A stretch of DNA of 64,000 nucleotides from Agroathelia rolfsii (Eukaryota; Basidiomycota; Agaricomycetes; Amylocorticiales; Amylocorticiaceae), in assembly GCA_018343915.1 (NCBI GenBank), contig JABRWF010000003.1, positions 5,332,001 through 5,396,000 of the forward strand, written 5' to 3'. The notes under the pieces were generated by a model. It worked only from the letters and a program-made list of their open reading frames with translations, was not told where the DNA came from and made no database searches. Below are positions 23,996-34,824 of the stretch, piece by piece. Made by a program: the position numbers and the translations under genes. Positions within the stretch are counted from its first letter, which is position 1. Each line of letters opens with the position of its first letter.

Positions 23996-25872
23996 TCACG
24001 TCGAAGAACCAGCGAAGCACTTCTCCCAATCTCCATGGCCACCGGAGGTCGCATAATCCTGGCTTTGGATGAACGATTCAAGATCGCAAAGCCCATCTTC
24101 ATTGGCACCGCAAAACTCCAGCGGTTGCACCGCATCGTTTACCATGATCCTCACAAAATGTGTATCTTTTCCCGTGCACTCCACCTTCTCGGTGATGATC
24201 CGGGTGGAAAATGGAACCATCTTAGAGGCGAACCAAGTGCGGTTGGGATCCGGGTGTTTGGGATGAAGGTTTTTCGGTTCTTGGAATAGACCCAAGGCGG
24301 ACATGACAGTGACCATATGATTATCATGGCCAAAATCGATGTAAAACGAACGGTCTAGTGGAAACGTCTCCGGAGAACTGTCTAGTGTGGTGTTTGTCGA
24401 TGTGCTGTCTTTGACGGGTGAGCCGGTGAGACGGGCAATCAGCTCATTGATGTACGCTACGCCTTGTACCCGTACAAAAGGATGTCCGTATCTAGCCAAG
24501 GAAGGATAAGAAATTCCTCATCTCAAGACATTCTGAACAAAACTTCTTACCCATCAGCATAATATTTGCCCAAATCACCTTCGTACTCGTACGCTTCAAA
24601 GTCTGCCTGGTCAAACACCGAGCAAAATGGGCCAGGCTTCTCATGCGCCACCGTATCGAAAGCGCACAACGAAATCAAGTTGCTGACATCGTCATTAGAC
24701 AGATGTGCTCCTTTGATATGTTTATTCAAGCGTTTCGCGATACGGTGGGCATATACTGAACGCCATCGTTTGACTGCCTTGTCCGGTTCCTCAGCCTCGC
24801 AGTAACCATTGTGTATAGAGTTATTAAACTGAGAAAGTCAGACAATATCCAGATAAATTCATTGATAGGGACTTACACCATCAATCTGGGGGATGACGAG
24901 ATTTAGAACAGGCGATATTTTATTATCTGATGCTAAAGAGAAACCTTGGTATTGGGGATGTCAACGTAATTCAAGTTGGTCGAAGGACACAGAAATATTA
25001 CCTGCTATCCAATTCCGCGCAGAGTCAATAACTCGATCAGAGCCCGACGCCCTGATAAAAGGGACTTGGCCGGGTGATACTAGGTTTGCATAGCGCTGGT
25101 AATGTGCAACGCCGGATTCAAATGACCTATAAACGATGAGAGGCGACTGGATGAGGATTTGAAATAACGCAAAAAGAACAGGCAGGGATTCAACTGAGAA
25201 GCACCGAAAGGTACTAGCGCATCGTTTCCTAGATTATACTCGTAGTCTTTCACAAATGCCAAAGGGCCCTTGACTTTCTTGGCGCCTTTCAATTTTCCAA
25301 GTGTTTCTTGAATGCGCTGGCCGGTGTGTTCTGTAGGGAAGCGAGCACCGTGACGCTGGAACTATGCCGGTGAACGATGGTTAGGATGATATGATTGAGG
25401 TAATTATCTAAAATAGAGCCTACAATATTTGCCTATCATAGGACACATGTGATTAGAACCTCGGTTCGCAATGATAGCAAAAGACCACATAGTTACACAC
25501 CTGAACAACTTTACAATTCTGAGCCAAAGGTGGGACTTTGCCAGCTGCATGCCACGGCGAGTACATGGCCCAAGAATGACTGATAGCATGGGGGATCCCT
25601 AGACGGGGGGTTTCGACTTCAAGCTCGTGCATACCCGTTGATATGCGAGCTGTAGGCGCATGTCTGCACCATCGATATGTCTGGGCGAGAACATAGAGCG
25701 CAAAGATTGCGACAAGAGCACCCAGTGGAGACTTGAGACGGAAACACTTGTCAATGGGATACGATTTCTGCCGCCGAGTATGAGTAGATGTAGATTCAGC
25801 TATATCCAGCCGTGCTGGGATCCGGGTGGTGGGCAGATCCTCTTCCTTTGCAGCAGAGAACGGTTTGAACAT
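23996..25872 (-). CDS. Membrane-anchored histidine acid phosphatase (3-phytase-like)
   Basis: Hydrolyses phosphomonoesters such as phytate; branch-2 histidine phosphatase family. The catalytic motif RHGARFPT is encoded at about 25332-25355 and the proton-donor motif FGHDNHM near 24325. Further family landmarks are ASGSDRVIDSARNWIAG and the C-terminal FCGANEDGLC. Unlike secreted phytases with a cleavable signal, this one begins with a charged cytosolic stretch of about 45 residues. A hydrophobic helix (SPLGALVAIFALYVLAQTYRW) then predicts a type II membrane protein with an extracellular or vacuolar catalytic domain. The start is the ATG at 25870-25872, since the frame upstream has no ATG. There are at least six short introns. 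Several Cys pairs in the catalytic domain fit disulphides. Confidence 0.9.
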
Positions 25873-26593
25873 GACTTGGAGTGGCAACACAAATGTGGGA
25901 TGACGGTATGGCAAGGCATTCCTAGCTCAGCACAGCATGGCATCCACGTTCTGGTGTGATTGTCAGCACCATAAAATGCAGTATCCCCGGCGTCTAGATA
26001 GCCAATCTTGCAAGTCATCGGGCCCATACCTACGCAGCTTCATCACTCGCACCAGCCAAAAATTCATGGAACGACAATAATCTCGTTAAAAGCCAGAATG
26101 CCGCGCTTCATGTTACATCCAAAGGACTCGATACAAAATCAGAGGTTACAATTCTTTCCCAGAATCCTCCCCTTTTTGTCGACAAGGCAATAGAAAAATC
26201 GCATCGCATCGCGGACCATAATCCCAGCGTATTCATCCCACGGTCCGAAGGCGCGTATCAGCCATATTGATGCCGCCCTTTGGGTTGTTTGCAACCTTAA
26301 TACTTACTCTCCACAATACCAAATAGCGGTGTATCTTCAGGACGGGTATCATACATACACGTAATGCATTTAGTCATAGATAGCGTTGCTATACAAAAAA
26401 AAATATCATAAACCATACGTAAGAACTGGTGTTGCGAAGTAATCATCAAGTCATGAGGTCAATATGAAAAAACGAAACGAAAAAGAGAAGAATGAAATGA
26501 GAAGCCATCAAGTACATAGTGTGGTGGAAGAAAGAAAAAGGATACAGCTCGAGAAAAGAAAAACTTGGAGAGATGATGGATAATGAATGTCCG
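25873..26593. other. Intergenic: phosphatase promoter and downstream gene 3' flank
   Basis: About 720 bp upstream of the leftward phosphatase gene. No conserved frame seen. The right half is A/G-rich and fits the 3' UTR of the next leftward gene. Confidence 0.55.
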
Positions 26594-28634
26594 TTATGAA
26601 AGAACCGTAACCAGGAGCATTACAAGTACAATCCCACCCCCGGCGCCTATCACGATCCAGCGTGTGTATTCTGCGAATTGTTTCCCCACCGGGCTGGCGG
26701 TCGTAAACGAAAAGATCATGATTCCTATGAAGAATGCAAGCACAGCGTAGGTCGTAAACACCAAAGGTAAAGAAATCATCACATCATGTCCCTATTTTCA
26801 TTCGTGGTCAACATCTCATGGACCCCCAGAAAGGGAGGAAACAGTAAACGTACCGTAAGCACCATGCCTTCTCTCACACCGCCACCGTATCGATGCGCTT
26901 CGCGGACAGATTCGGCTTTATGTCGCACGAGGACGATGGCCGCCGAGCCCAGTGCCGCGCTGGAGAAAAGGATTGCCAACAAGGCGGAGAGTCGCACGAT
27001 ACTGTCCACGGCAGGGAAGGAGATCAGTGTCACTGCCGCACTCAGTACTATGGCGGACTGCACGCCCAGGAGAAAGGTAGGATGTGATTTTTTTTTTTTT
27101 GAGGAAGTTTGAGGTGTTGTACCAAAGGGGAGATAGTTGTCCCAATAGATGTAGCAAGGGGAGGCGAGAGAGGGAGAAAGGGGGTTCATGAAAAAGAAAG
27201 TAAACGTACGACTTTAGCAAGCGGTGAATATCCGCAGCGGTGGAGATCTCTTACAATGAGACAAGCACAAGCTCCTACAAAGAGCATATGTCCAACACCA
27301 GAGGCTCGTTGGCCAGCAGCAAAGCCGCCCTCGCTATCGAACCGGCGAGTTTGCGAGCGTGCAAGAACAGCATACGGGATACCGAGACACGCGATGGAGA
27401 TGGCAAAGTCCAGAAGTGCCTTGCGCAGAGGCAAGCGACGAGGCAACGGCGCCGGGCGAGAGCGTCTGTTGACCTTGACCAGATCCGTAGGTAACGAACG
27501 ATCCGGGCGGAAGTGAGCTTGACGCCATTGAGCTAGAAGTCGCATGTTAGCAGGAGAAATTATGATTAAACGAAAATAGATGGTAATCACCTGTGCGGAT
27601 CAAAACGCGGGCAACGGTACGAGTTTGAATAACAGATTGCATTGGTGTCGCTAGTTTAAACTCTATCAGCCCCTAGCCTGACGAGTTCAATGCGGCAAGT
27701 AAAGATAAACGCACGATTAATAGTCGACAGGATGTTCATGAGCTCTTGACATTCCTCGCGCGTGAACGGAGGAGGAATGCGGCTCCGGCCGGGTGTGTTG
27801 GGAGGAATGATTCGGTCTAATTCACATAAGACGCATCAGATAAACCGAATATATAAACAAAACACGGGGAAAGTTCAATCATCCCACTCACCAGTATATG
27901 TCCAGGAGAGCACATCAGATGCCTGAGAACGGGCATCAAACGGCAACGGCAGGTGCGCAGGGTGCGCCTCGACGAAGGACCAGTAACGATAGCCATTATC
28001 CATGCCTAACGATTGGGGTCGTTCCAAAGATTAGAACCGCATACATCCAGTAAAATAGCAGCATATACTCACGTTCGTCTTCATCCTCAGTCTCTAGAGC
28101 AATACTCGACCCCTCTCCCAACTCCTCCGATACCGCAGGCGGCTTATCTCTGATCGCACGACGGTTGTGGTCGACCCACCTGCATATCGGGGACCATTCC
28201 TTGGCCTTGCCGTTGGCATGAGGCCTCTTGCCCACAGGTCCATTAAAGCTACTGCTCTCATCCACGAGCCAGAGCTCCCATCCGGACGGGAGTAACGCGC
28301 CGGGACGACGCTCGACCAGGTATTCGTTAACGGCCTGGAGGATGTGCGGGTCGCGCAGATCGGCGTCAACTGTCAACCGCTGGGTTGGATAGTGATAATA
28401 CGCCTCGTCCTGGGACGGGGGCAAAGCATACGTGATCCAGCCGAGCGAATGCAGCGTGTAAGGAGACACGGCGTGCTTGAGGGTGGTAGAGGCGGCGCTT
28501 GCAGCAGGTGCGAGCAAGGGCGTGTGCTCACTAAATGTAATGACGGTGTTTAATGATTGGAGATGGATGATAGGAGTGTGTACATACGTTGTCTTAGGTT
28601 GAGGCTGAACTATGGTGGGGATCGTCTGAGGCAT
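26594..28634 (-). CDS. Uncharacterised multi-pass membrane protein with WW-like N-terminal segment
   Basis: Reading leftward from ATG 28632-28634 through at least seven short exons. The N-terminal soluble part has GWITYALPPSQDEAYYHYP, which resembles a WW domain (one Trp, a Tyr pair and a late Pro), followed by DPHILQAVNEYL. A second segment reads LPSGWELWLVDE. After a basic stretch (KVNRRSRPAPLPRRLPLRKA) there are several hydrophobic helices, including DFAISIACLGIPYAVLA, ALLAILFSSAALGSAAIVLV and LVFTTYAVLAFFIGIMIFSF. The last (YTRWIVIGAGGGIVLVMLLV) ends at the stop 26594-26596. I recall similar proteins of unknown function in Agaricomycetes but cannot name a family. Exon joins are only partly resolved. 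The next gene ends only 67 bp upstream of its start. Confidence 0.72.
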
Positions 28635-28701
28635 AGACTTGACAAATCTTGAGAAAGAATGGCCGCATGAGTGATACGAAGGAAATATAACAGCCGAATA
28701 C

Positions 28702-30674
28702 CTACGCAGCTGGCTGACCGGGAGCAGGTATGCTCAACTGGTCGTGAATCGAAGGATGCTGCACACCAGGCGGGGTGGGCGACTGAGGCAGTTCGTGTTC
28801 GGAGTGGTCGTGGGCTGAGTGCAATATATCATACAGCTGAGGCCTATGATCAAATATATAGAAAAATGCCACGATGAATCAGCACCAAGACGGTTATGCA
28901 GGCCATGCGCACTCACTCAGGCATGGCGGACGTAGCCACTGTGACGACGGGTGGGTCCGCAAATGGATCTTCGCTAATCATAAAGTTAGAAAACGTCAGA
29001 GCGTGATAAAAGGCGTTGATCCATGACTTACTATACTGCAGGTTGCTTCCCATTGGCGTACGGGGGGTGGAAGACGGTCTCATGCTTCGTCGCAGCATCA
29101 CTGACTGCCGCCCAAGGATTGCCATATTGGTGGACATGATCATGATCGCTCGAGTCTGTTTTGAGGCTTGATTCTGAGCTAGAGTGATTCAGTGCACGAT
29201 CGCGGTGTGTGCTGAACGCAGGGATGACGATGGCAGCTGGCTGTTCTTGAGCAGCAGGCGCAGGCTTGACCAGAACAGCTTCATCCTCCTCCTCTTCGAA
29301 TAGAGGAGGGGGCGCCAAGTCAGAGGGCGCATCCTCAGCAAAGTAGTCTACCACCTTGCGTCCAGAGGCGATAATCGAATCCTTGGGTTCTGGCACGGGC
29401 TCGGGCTCAACCGCGGTAGCATCAGTACTCTCTTGCACGTGCGAAATGGGTTTGATATCGTTGATCGGTTCTTCGTGCAGGGATGGCTTGACCTCTTCCT
29501 CTTCAGACTCGTCAACAGGAGACTCGACAAGTAATATAGACGTGGTTTCTACGTCATTGTCTTCCACATTAGCAGGCGCATCTTCCGCAATCGCCGCAGA
29601 TTCAACAACAGGCACTGGTTCCTGTGGCTCCTCTGCTTCTTCCTGCACTGCAGGAATAGCTGGTTCCTCTGGCGCGGGCGGTTCTGGTGCTGGTTCCGGT
29701 TGTTCTTCGAATGTAGCAGCAGCAGCAGCAACAGGAGCAGGAGTAGGAGTAGGAGCGGGTTCCGATTTTGATGGCTCTTCGATGGTCCCCTGGGTTGGAG
29801 GAACAGCAGCCTCTTCCTGGGAAATCTGCTCCACAGGGCTCTCGACGATGATCTCCGGCTCCTTGGTCTCTCCAACGGCCACGGGGGGCTGCAACTCAGG
29901 CTCCGCCTCCTTAGCCTCCACACCCACGGGGGACTCAGGCTCTACTTTCGCCGGTGTCTCTTCAGGGACAACAACAGGGTCAGGAGTAGCCTCCTTCGGT
30001 GCCTCAGCTTCGGTGGGAGACTCGGTGATCTGAGGCAGAGGGGCAGGGGCAGGGACAGGCCCCTCAGCAACCCCAGTAATCGGTGTTGGCTTCTGAACCT
30101 CGACAGACGGAACCTCGAGCGAATCAGCGGGTGGGGCAGCAGGGGCGTCGCTAATTGGAGCAGTAGTAACATCGGGAGCAGGTGCGGCATCGGGAGCAGG
30201 CGCAGGTGTAGGCGCAGGCAATGTGGGGGGTTTATCAACGGCCGGCGCCGTGACTACGACGGGGCTTTCCGTCAAAGACGTCATTCTTGTTCGAGCAGCC
30301 GCCGTCTCCATTTCCTCACGCATAGGCGACTCGGCGATCGGGCTTGGTGCGCTCGAATTATTGGTGCCGGGCGCCATTGCTTTCATTAAGCGGCTCACGG
30401 GATTCTTTGGTGTAATGGAGCTAGATGTATCGATGCGCTTGAGCTCGCCGGAGGGTCGACTTGAAGAGCTACTGGAGCGGAACGAGTCGATCGAAGCGCG
30501 GCGCGCGGGTTTCGGCGGAGGAGGTGAAGCCTCCAGAGGTGGTGTTTGTAGATCTGTTTGGGAGTCATTGCTGGAGCGCGTGAAGGCGGTCGAGGAGCGA
30601 CGGAGCACAGTGCCCATCCGTCCACGGAAGCTCTTCTTGGGCGAGGGAGATGCGCCAGCGGGTGGTGTCGACAT
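28702..30674 (-). CDS. Pro/Glu/Ala-rich low-complexity protein, function unknown
   Basis: Three exons (30674-29032, 28973-28917, 28843-28702) sum to 1842 nt and give 613 residues in one frame. The N-terminus is basic and Ser-rich (SFRGRMGTVLRRSSTAF). The body (about residues 110-430) is dominated by Pro, Ala, Glu and Val with PAPAP runs and many acidic SPxE motifs. A conserved-looking C-terminal part contains DHVHQYGNPWAAVSDAATKH and, across the splices, EDPFADPPVVTV and LYDILHSAHDHSEHELPQSP. No known domain is visible; the short C-terminal motifs suggest a disordered scaffold or adaptor. The TAG or TGA read-through seen if the introns are ignored would truncate the tail, but both donors are GTGAGT/GTAAGT consensus. 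Confidence 0.7.
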
Positions 30675-31301
30675 GATGATGGTGATGGATGTTGGTATTG
30701 GTTGGTGGTGGATTCGAGGGGATGGTCGTGTGGATAGGTTACGAGATATTTAGGTACAAGGAGGACAAAGAGACAAAGAAGGGGGGAAAAAATAGATAGA
30801 TGGATGAAATACAACAGCAGTTAAACAATAGCAAGTACAATCAGCAAGTGAGCCGGTTAGGCAGAAGTTTGTAGTACAAAGGGCGTTCGTTGTCGATTGA
30901 GGTGAAGATGCAAGAGTGGGTAAAAGAGAGCTGGCGAGGGTGAGGCAGGCTTAAGAATGTATTAATCGCCAGCGTGTTTTCGTCGCGGAGTCAGAGGTGA
31001 TGCCGGTCATCCAACACGTGTAGAGAACATGGCGGACGAGGGTGAGAACGGGGGACGGAGCAGCGAGCGAGCACGCTGCAAACGACGGCCGCATTGTTCT
31101 CGTCATTGTTGCGCCTGATCCACGAGGCCATGCATCACGTGAGCGCGACAAATGAATCCATCCATTATAACGACGATTGCAACAACAACAACAACAGAAG
31201 ACTACCATATGGTACTTACAGTCAATTACACATGTAATACATAATCCTCTCAAGACCTCATCCACTGTCGCATCACCATACATACATACTTATATTTATC
31301 C
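30675..31301. other. Intergenic: promoter of the Pro/Glu-rich gene and PP4 3' flank
   Basis: About 630 bp. It contains two CACGTG E-boxes (31015-31020 and 31136-31141), a CAACAACAACAACAACA tract near 31180 and no supportable frame. Confidence 0.55.
31015..31141. promoter_or_regulatory. Pair of CACGTG E-boxes
   Basis: Palindromic CACGTG at 31015-31020 and 31136-31141, 340-470 nt upstream of the leftward ATG at 30674. CACGTG is the core site of fungal bHLH factors (Cbf1/Pho4 type). Motif match only. Confidence 0.35.
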
Positions 31302-33595
31302 TCATAGGAAATAATCGGGTGGAGGTCGCTTCGCGGGCACGGAATGAATGTCCTGTTAAGTCCGTATACATAATCAGCCATCATCCGCAGCTACGCTCGT
31401 CCGTTCATGGTACACAAAAACACATGCACAAGCAACTATTGGATAGGCGCAAGGAGGGCTTTACTCACCGCGAGTGCATGACTAAACACTTTATACTCCT
31501 GTCCCAGGTGCTCATCCAACTCTAATATCGATGCAACATTGCCACAGCTGTGAAAATCACCACGGATCAGTCTATCATCAATATGCAAACGTCCTATCAA
31601 GCACACCCCCTATCAAGGACGCCTTGCATAACATAACAGTATGCAATGCTGCTTATGTAACAGCAAATACCCATAACACGGACAAACACAAGTAAACACA
31701 CACACATACCGATAGCAGTAATTTGGTGCACTCCACACCGTCACAATCGTCCGATCAAACATGAGTTTGTAGCCCTCCATCGCTAGTTGATGTGCACGCG
31801 CGATAAGGTCCAGCGCATTGTTGTGTGCAAACGCCTTGGTGATGTCGGCCCCGAATAGAAACCCGGCCCCGCGGGGCGAAAGTCCCCAGCCTGAGATGTC
31901 TGTCGTCGTTGTAGAAGTGAGCAAACAAGATAAAAGGCCGGATGACAGACAAATAGGTAGAGGTGGTGTATACACATAAACCCTCTCTCCATTCAAAAAT
32001 GGAAGAGGAAGAATGTATACATAAAAGGACAAATAGAGAAAAAATGATGGAAATAAACATTGAACACGAATAAGAAGCGACACAAGAAACGGTCACTTTA
32101 CCATCAGGATCCGACCAGAGAAGATCGCACATGGGTCCGTCGTGCGGCACTTCTTGTTTCCTATCGATAGCGCGGATCTAAAGTAGCAGAATAGTCAACA
32201 GCGGCACCCGAAACGGCCGGCCACGTGTTCGTGCACGAGAAAGAGAGGGGTGAGAAGGGATAGAAACAGACAGAGACAAGGGTCCGTCAGAAGTGACGCA
32301 AAAAAAGCTGCAGTAGCCCAGGCGCGGCGTAGAACGCTCTCAGGCACACGCAAACGCCACTCACCTGATCCATGCTCTGCAACATGGGGCTCAGCCCGCC
32401 GTGGACACAAAACACGCGGCCATCGACGATGGCGCCGAGGGCGAGGAAATCAAAGACCTCGCAACACCAGCGCCAGACATTAGTGTTTCCATACTTGCGT
32501 TGACATTCGTCGTAGAAGCCGTACACCTGTGTGATCTGCCGCGACTCGTGGTTGCCGCGGATGAGCGTGATGCGGTCTGGGTATCGTACTTTGAGCGCGA
32601 GCAAGAGCAGGAACGTCTCAACGCTGTAAAAGCCTCGGTCGACGAAGTCGCCTGTGGTTGGGCAAAAGAGACAATGTCAACTCGAGTATATGCGAGAATA
32701 GATTTATGGCTTTTTTTTTTTTTTTTTTTGCTCTTACCCATGAAAAGATAGTTCGTCTCTGGACAAAACCCGCCTACCTTGAACAACTCAAGCATATCGA
32801 AAAATTGGCCGTGGATGTCACCGCACACCTACAAAAGAGAAAGGATACACATGCATCTATAGGCTCAGGAAGGGGGAACATGACAAATGTACAGAGCGAT
32901 AGCCAACAACGCACCGTTACAGGTGCATCCACGACCTGGATGTTAGCCTCCTCGATCAAAATCTCGCGGGCTTTGAGACATAGTCGATTCACTTCGTCCT
33001 CAGAGATGGGCTCGCATCGCATAAGCTGTTCAATCTGTCTACGCGCGCATATGCGTTTAGGGATGAGAAGAAAACAACATGAGTACTACGCCACAGCCGT
33101 GAAATTCAACATAGACAAGACGAGGATCAATTATGATCGGAAACGATGATAGATTATACGCGGAAAAAAAAAAAGAAAAGGGGAGAGAGAGAGAGAGAGA
33201 AAGAGAGGTCCTGGTGTATAACGACGGCGGAGATGGACCATGATGATGATTGCATGCGAGGATTGGTAGACGTCCGAGGGGGAGACAAACTCTTACAGTC
33301 GTTTACCGCACAGCATGACCATTGATAAAACACATATACGGCAATAATTGCTTGATGACAGCAACGAGTGCGCGTGCGAATCCACCCGGAGAAATGAGAG
33401 TGGATGCAGAAACTCGGTATTTGGCAACAATTGGTACCGGACTCCATCAATGACGAATAGAAAGAAGAAGGAAAAAAAAAAATAGGGCGGAAGGTGTGGT
33501 GTGTGGCAACTGGTGACACGAGATACGAGAATATGCTGCAATAGCAAGCAGTAGCAACAAAAGCACAAGAATTACCTGTCAAGGTCGCTCGGCAT
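31302..33595 (-). CDS. PPH3: Serine/threonine protein phosphatase PP4 catalytic subunit
   Basis: PP2A-family phosphatase; PP4 acts in DNA-damage checkpoint recovery, TOR-linked nutrient signalling and meiosis. Exon 1 is only 20 nt (33576-33595, MPSDLD plus a split Arg). It joins [20 protein letters not shown] across a 537-nt intron. Metal and catalytic motifs are intact: [54 protein letters not shown] and [33 protein letters not shown] and [10 protein letters not shown] place it in PP4 rather than PP2A or PP6. Small 3' exons end in [11 protein letters not shown]; the terminal Leu is the methylation site conserved in PP2A-like enzymes. Stop at 31302-31304. About eight exons. One intron carries a T19 tract (plus strand). 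Confidence 0.93.
33039..33575 (-). other. Long first intron of the PP4 gene with GA/CT microsatellite
   Basis: 537 nt against the 50-70 nt typical of this window. It begins GTAAT and ends GCGTAG, and contains an (AG)n tract at 33183-33208 and several A/T runs. It separates a 20-nt coding exon from the rest of the gene. Confidence 0.7.
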
Positions 33596-34824
33596 CTAGA
33601 TGGTTGTAGGTGTCTAGGCTCCGTGTTGTCTTGTGTATATTCTCTTCTTCTACCCTCCGCGCGGTGTAGTAGTCGATGGCTAATGCCTAGGATCAATACC
33701 CGACCACTAGTCTCGTCTTATTTTCGTTTGATCGCCCTTGCCCTAGGCGACTACCAGAACTTGATGACTATCGAATGTGACGGAAGAGGCGAGGACCGCG
33801 GGATGGAGAACGGGAGGGCGCGCACGAGAAACGAGTTTGATGAGATTGGAAGAGATAACACAAAAAGAGAGAGAGAGAGAGAACAGGAATAGAAATAACT
33901 CAAGACAACAGAAGAGCAGCAGACAGTGTGATTGTGTATGATGAAAGTGATGCGTATCATACTATAGCATGCCGCAGCAGCCACCGGAATGGATCAAGTC
34001 ACTCGGCCCCTCGGATCCATTTTACATGTATGCATCGAGGCCGATGGGCACCACGGCTCCTCACCCACACACCAACTATCAAGATAGATCGACAATGGGT
34101 ACCGATGATACTACTGAGACTCAGAAAATGTTTATAATTTCAACACACAGTCGCCATGAAAATAATGAAATTCATGTTTCTTCCTATTTCAAATATACTA
34201 ACCACTATGTACATAAACACTGTACAGAAAAACATAACCTATGCCAGAAAAGAGGAAGGGAAAAAATGAGGTGATCACTAGTGGTAATGGTACAGGAGAG
34301 ATTGTAGCTGGAGCTTATGTACAGTAAAAATGGGGGGGGGGGGGGAACGAGGCTGTGACTAGGGGAATCAGACTGTAATACTAGTTGAGAGCAAAGAGAG
34401 CAAAACAGCCAAGAATAAAAGCAGTACACCAATGAGAAGGAAAAGAATGGAAGCGGACCCAAATTAACGCGTTGAAAAATGATACGACATGTGTAGAGAA
34501 ATGAAAAGGAAAATGACACTAAAAAGGTGTAAGTATCGTATAGGAGAATGCTGCTGGGAGCCACGCTAGACTATAAAACTATCTGTTGTGGAATGCCAAA
34601 GGTGGGTTTTATGTTGGTGAATGGATGGGATATAGAAAGCAAAGCAGAGTACATGATGAGGATGATGATGCCGAGACTTGATGTTGATGACGACGATGTG
34701 GCAGTGAAAAGAAACCGTGTAAAAATTTTAGTGAATAAAACAGTGCCGAGCTGCGGATCATAATGAAGTCGCAGAGCAGAAGGGGAAGAAAACAGTAGCA
34801 ACGAAGAAAGAAAAAAACAATGAC
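33596..34824. other. Intergenic, 1.2 kb: PP4 promoter and C2H2 gene 3' flank
   Basis: Upstream of the leftward PP4 gene and downstream of the leftward C2H2 gene. It contains an (AG)n tract near 33868-33882 and a G14 run at 34332-34345. Small frames here have no support. Confidence 0.55.
34332..34345 (+). repeat. G14 homopolymer
   Basis: Uninterrupted run of 14 G in the intergenic region 3' of the C2H2 gene. Confidence 0.95.

Noticed and set aside
29356..30033. 225-codon plus-strand Ser/Gly/Thr-rich frame
   Set aside because: Antisense shadow of the Pro/Ala/Glu-rich coding region; composition explained by complementing GCx/GAx/CCx codons.
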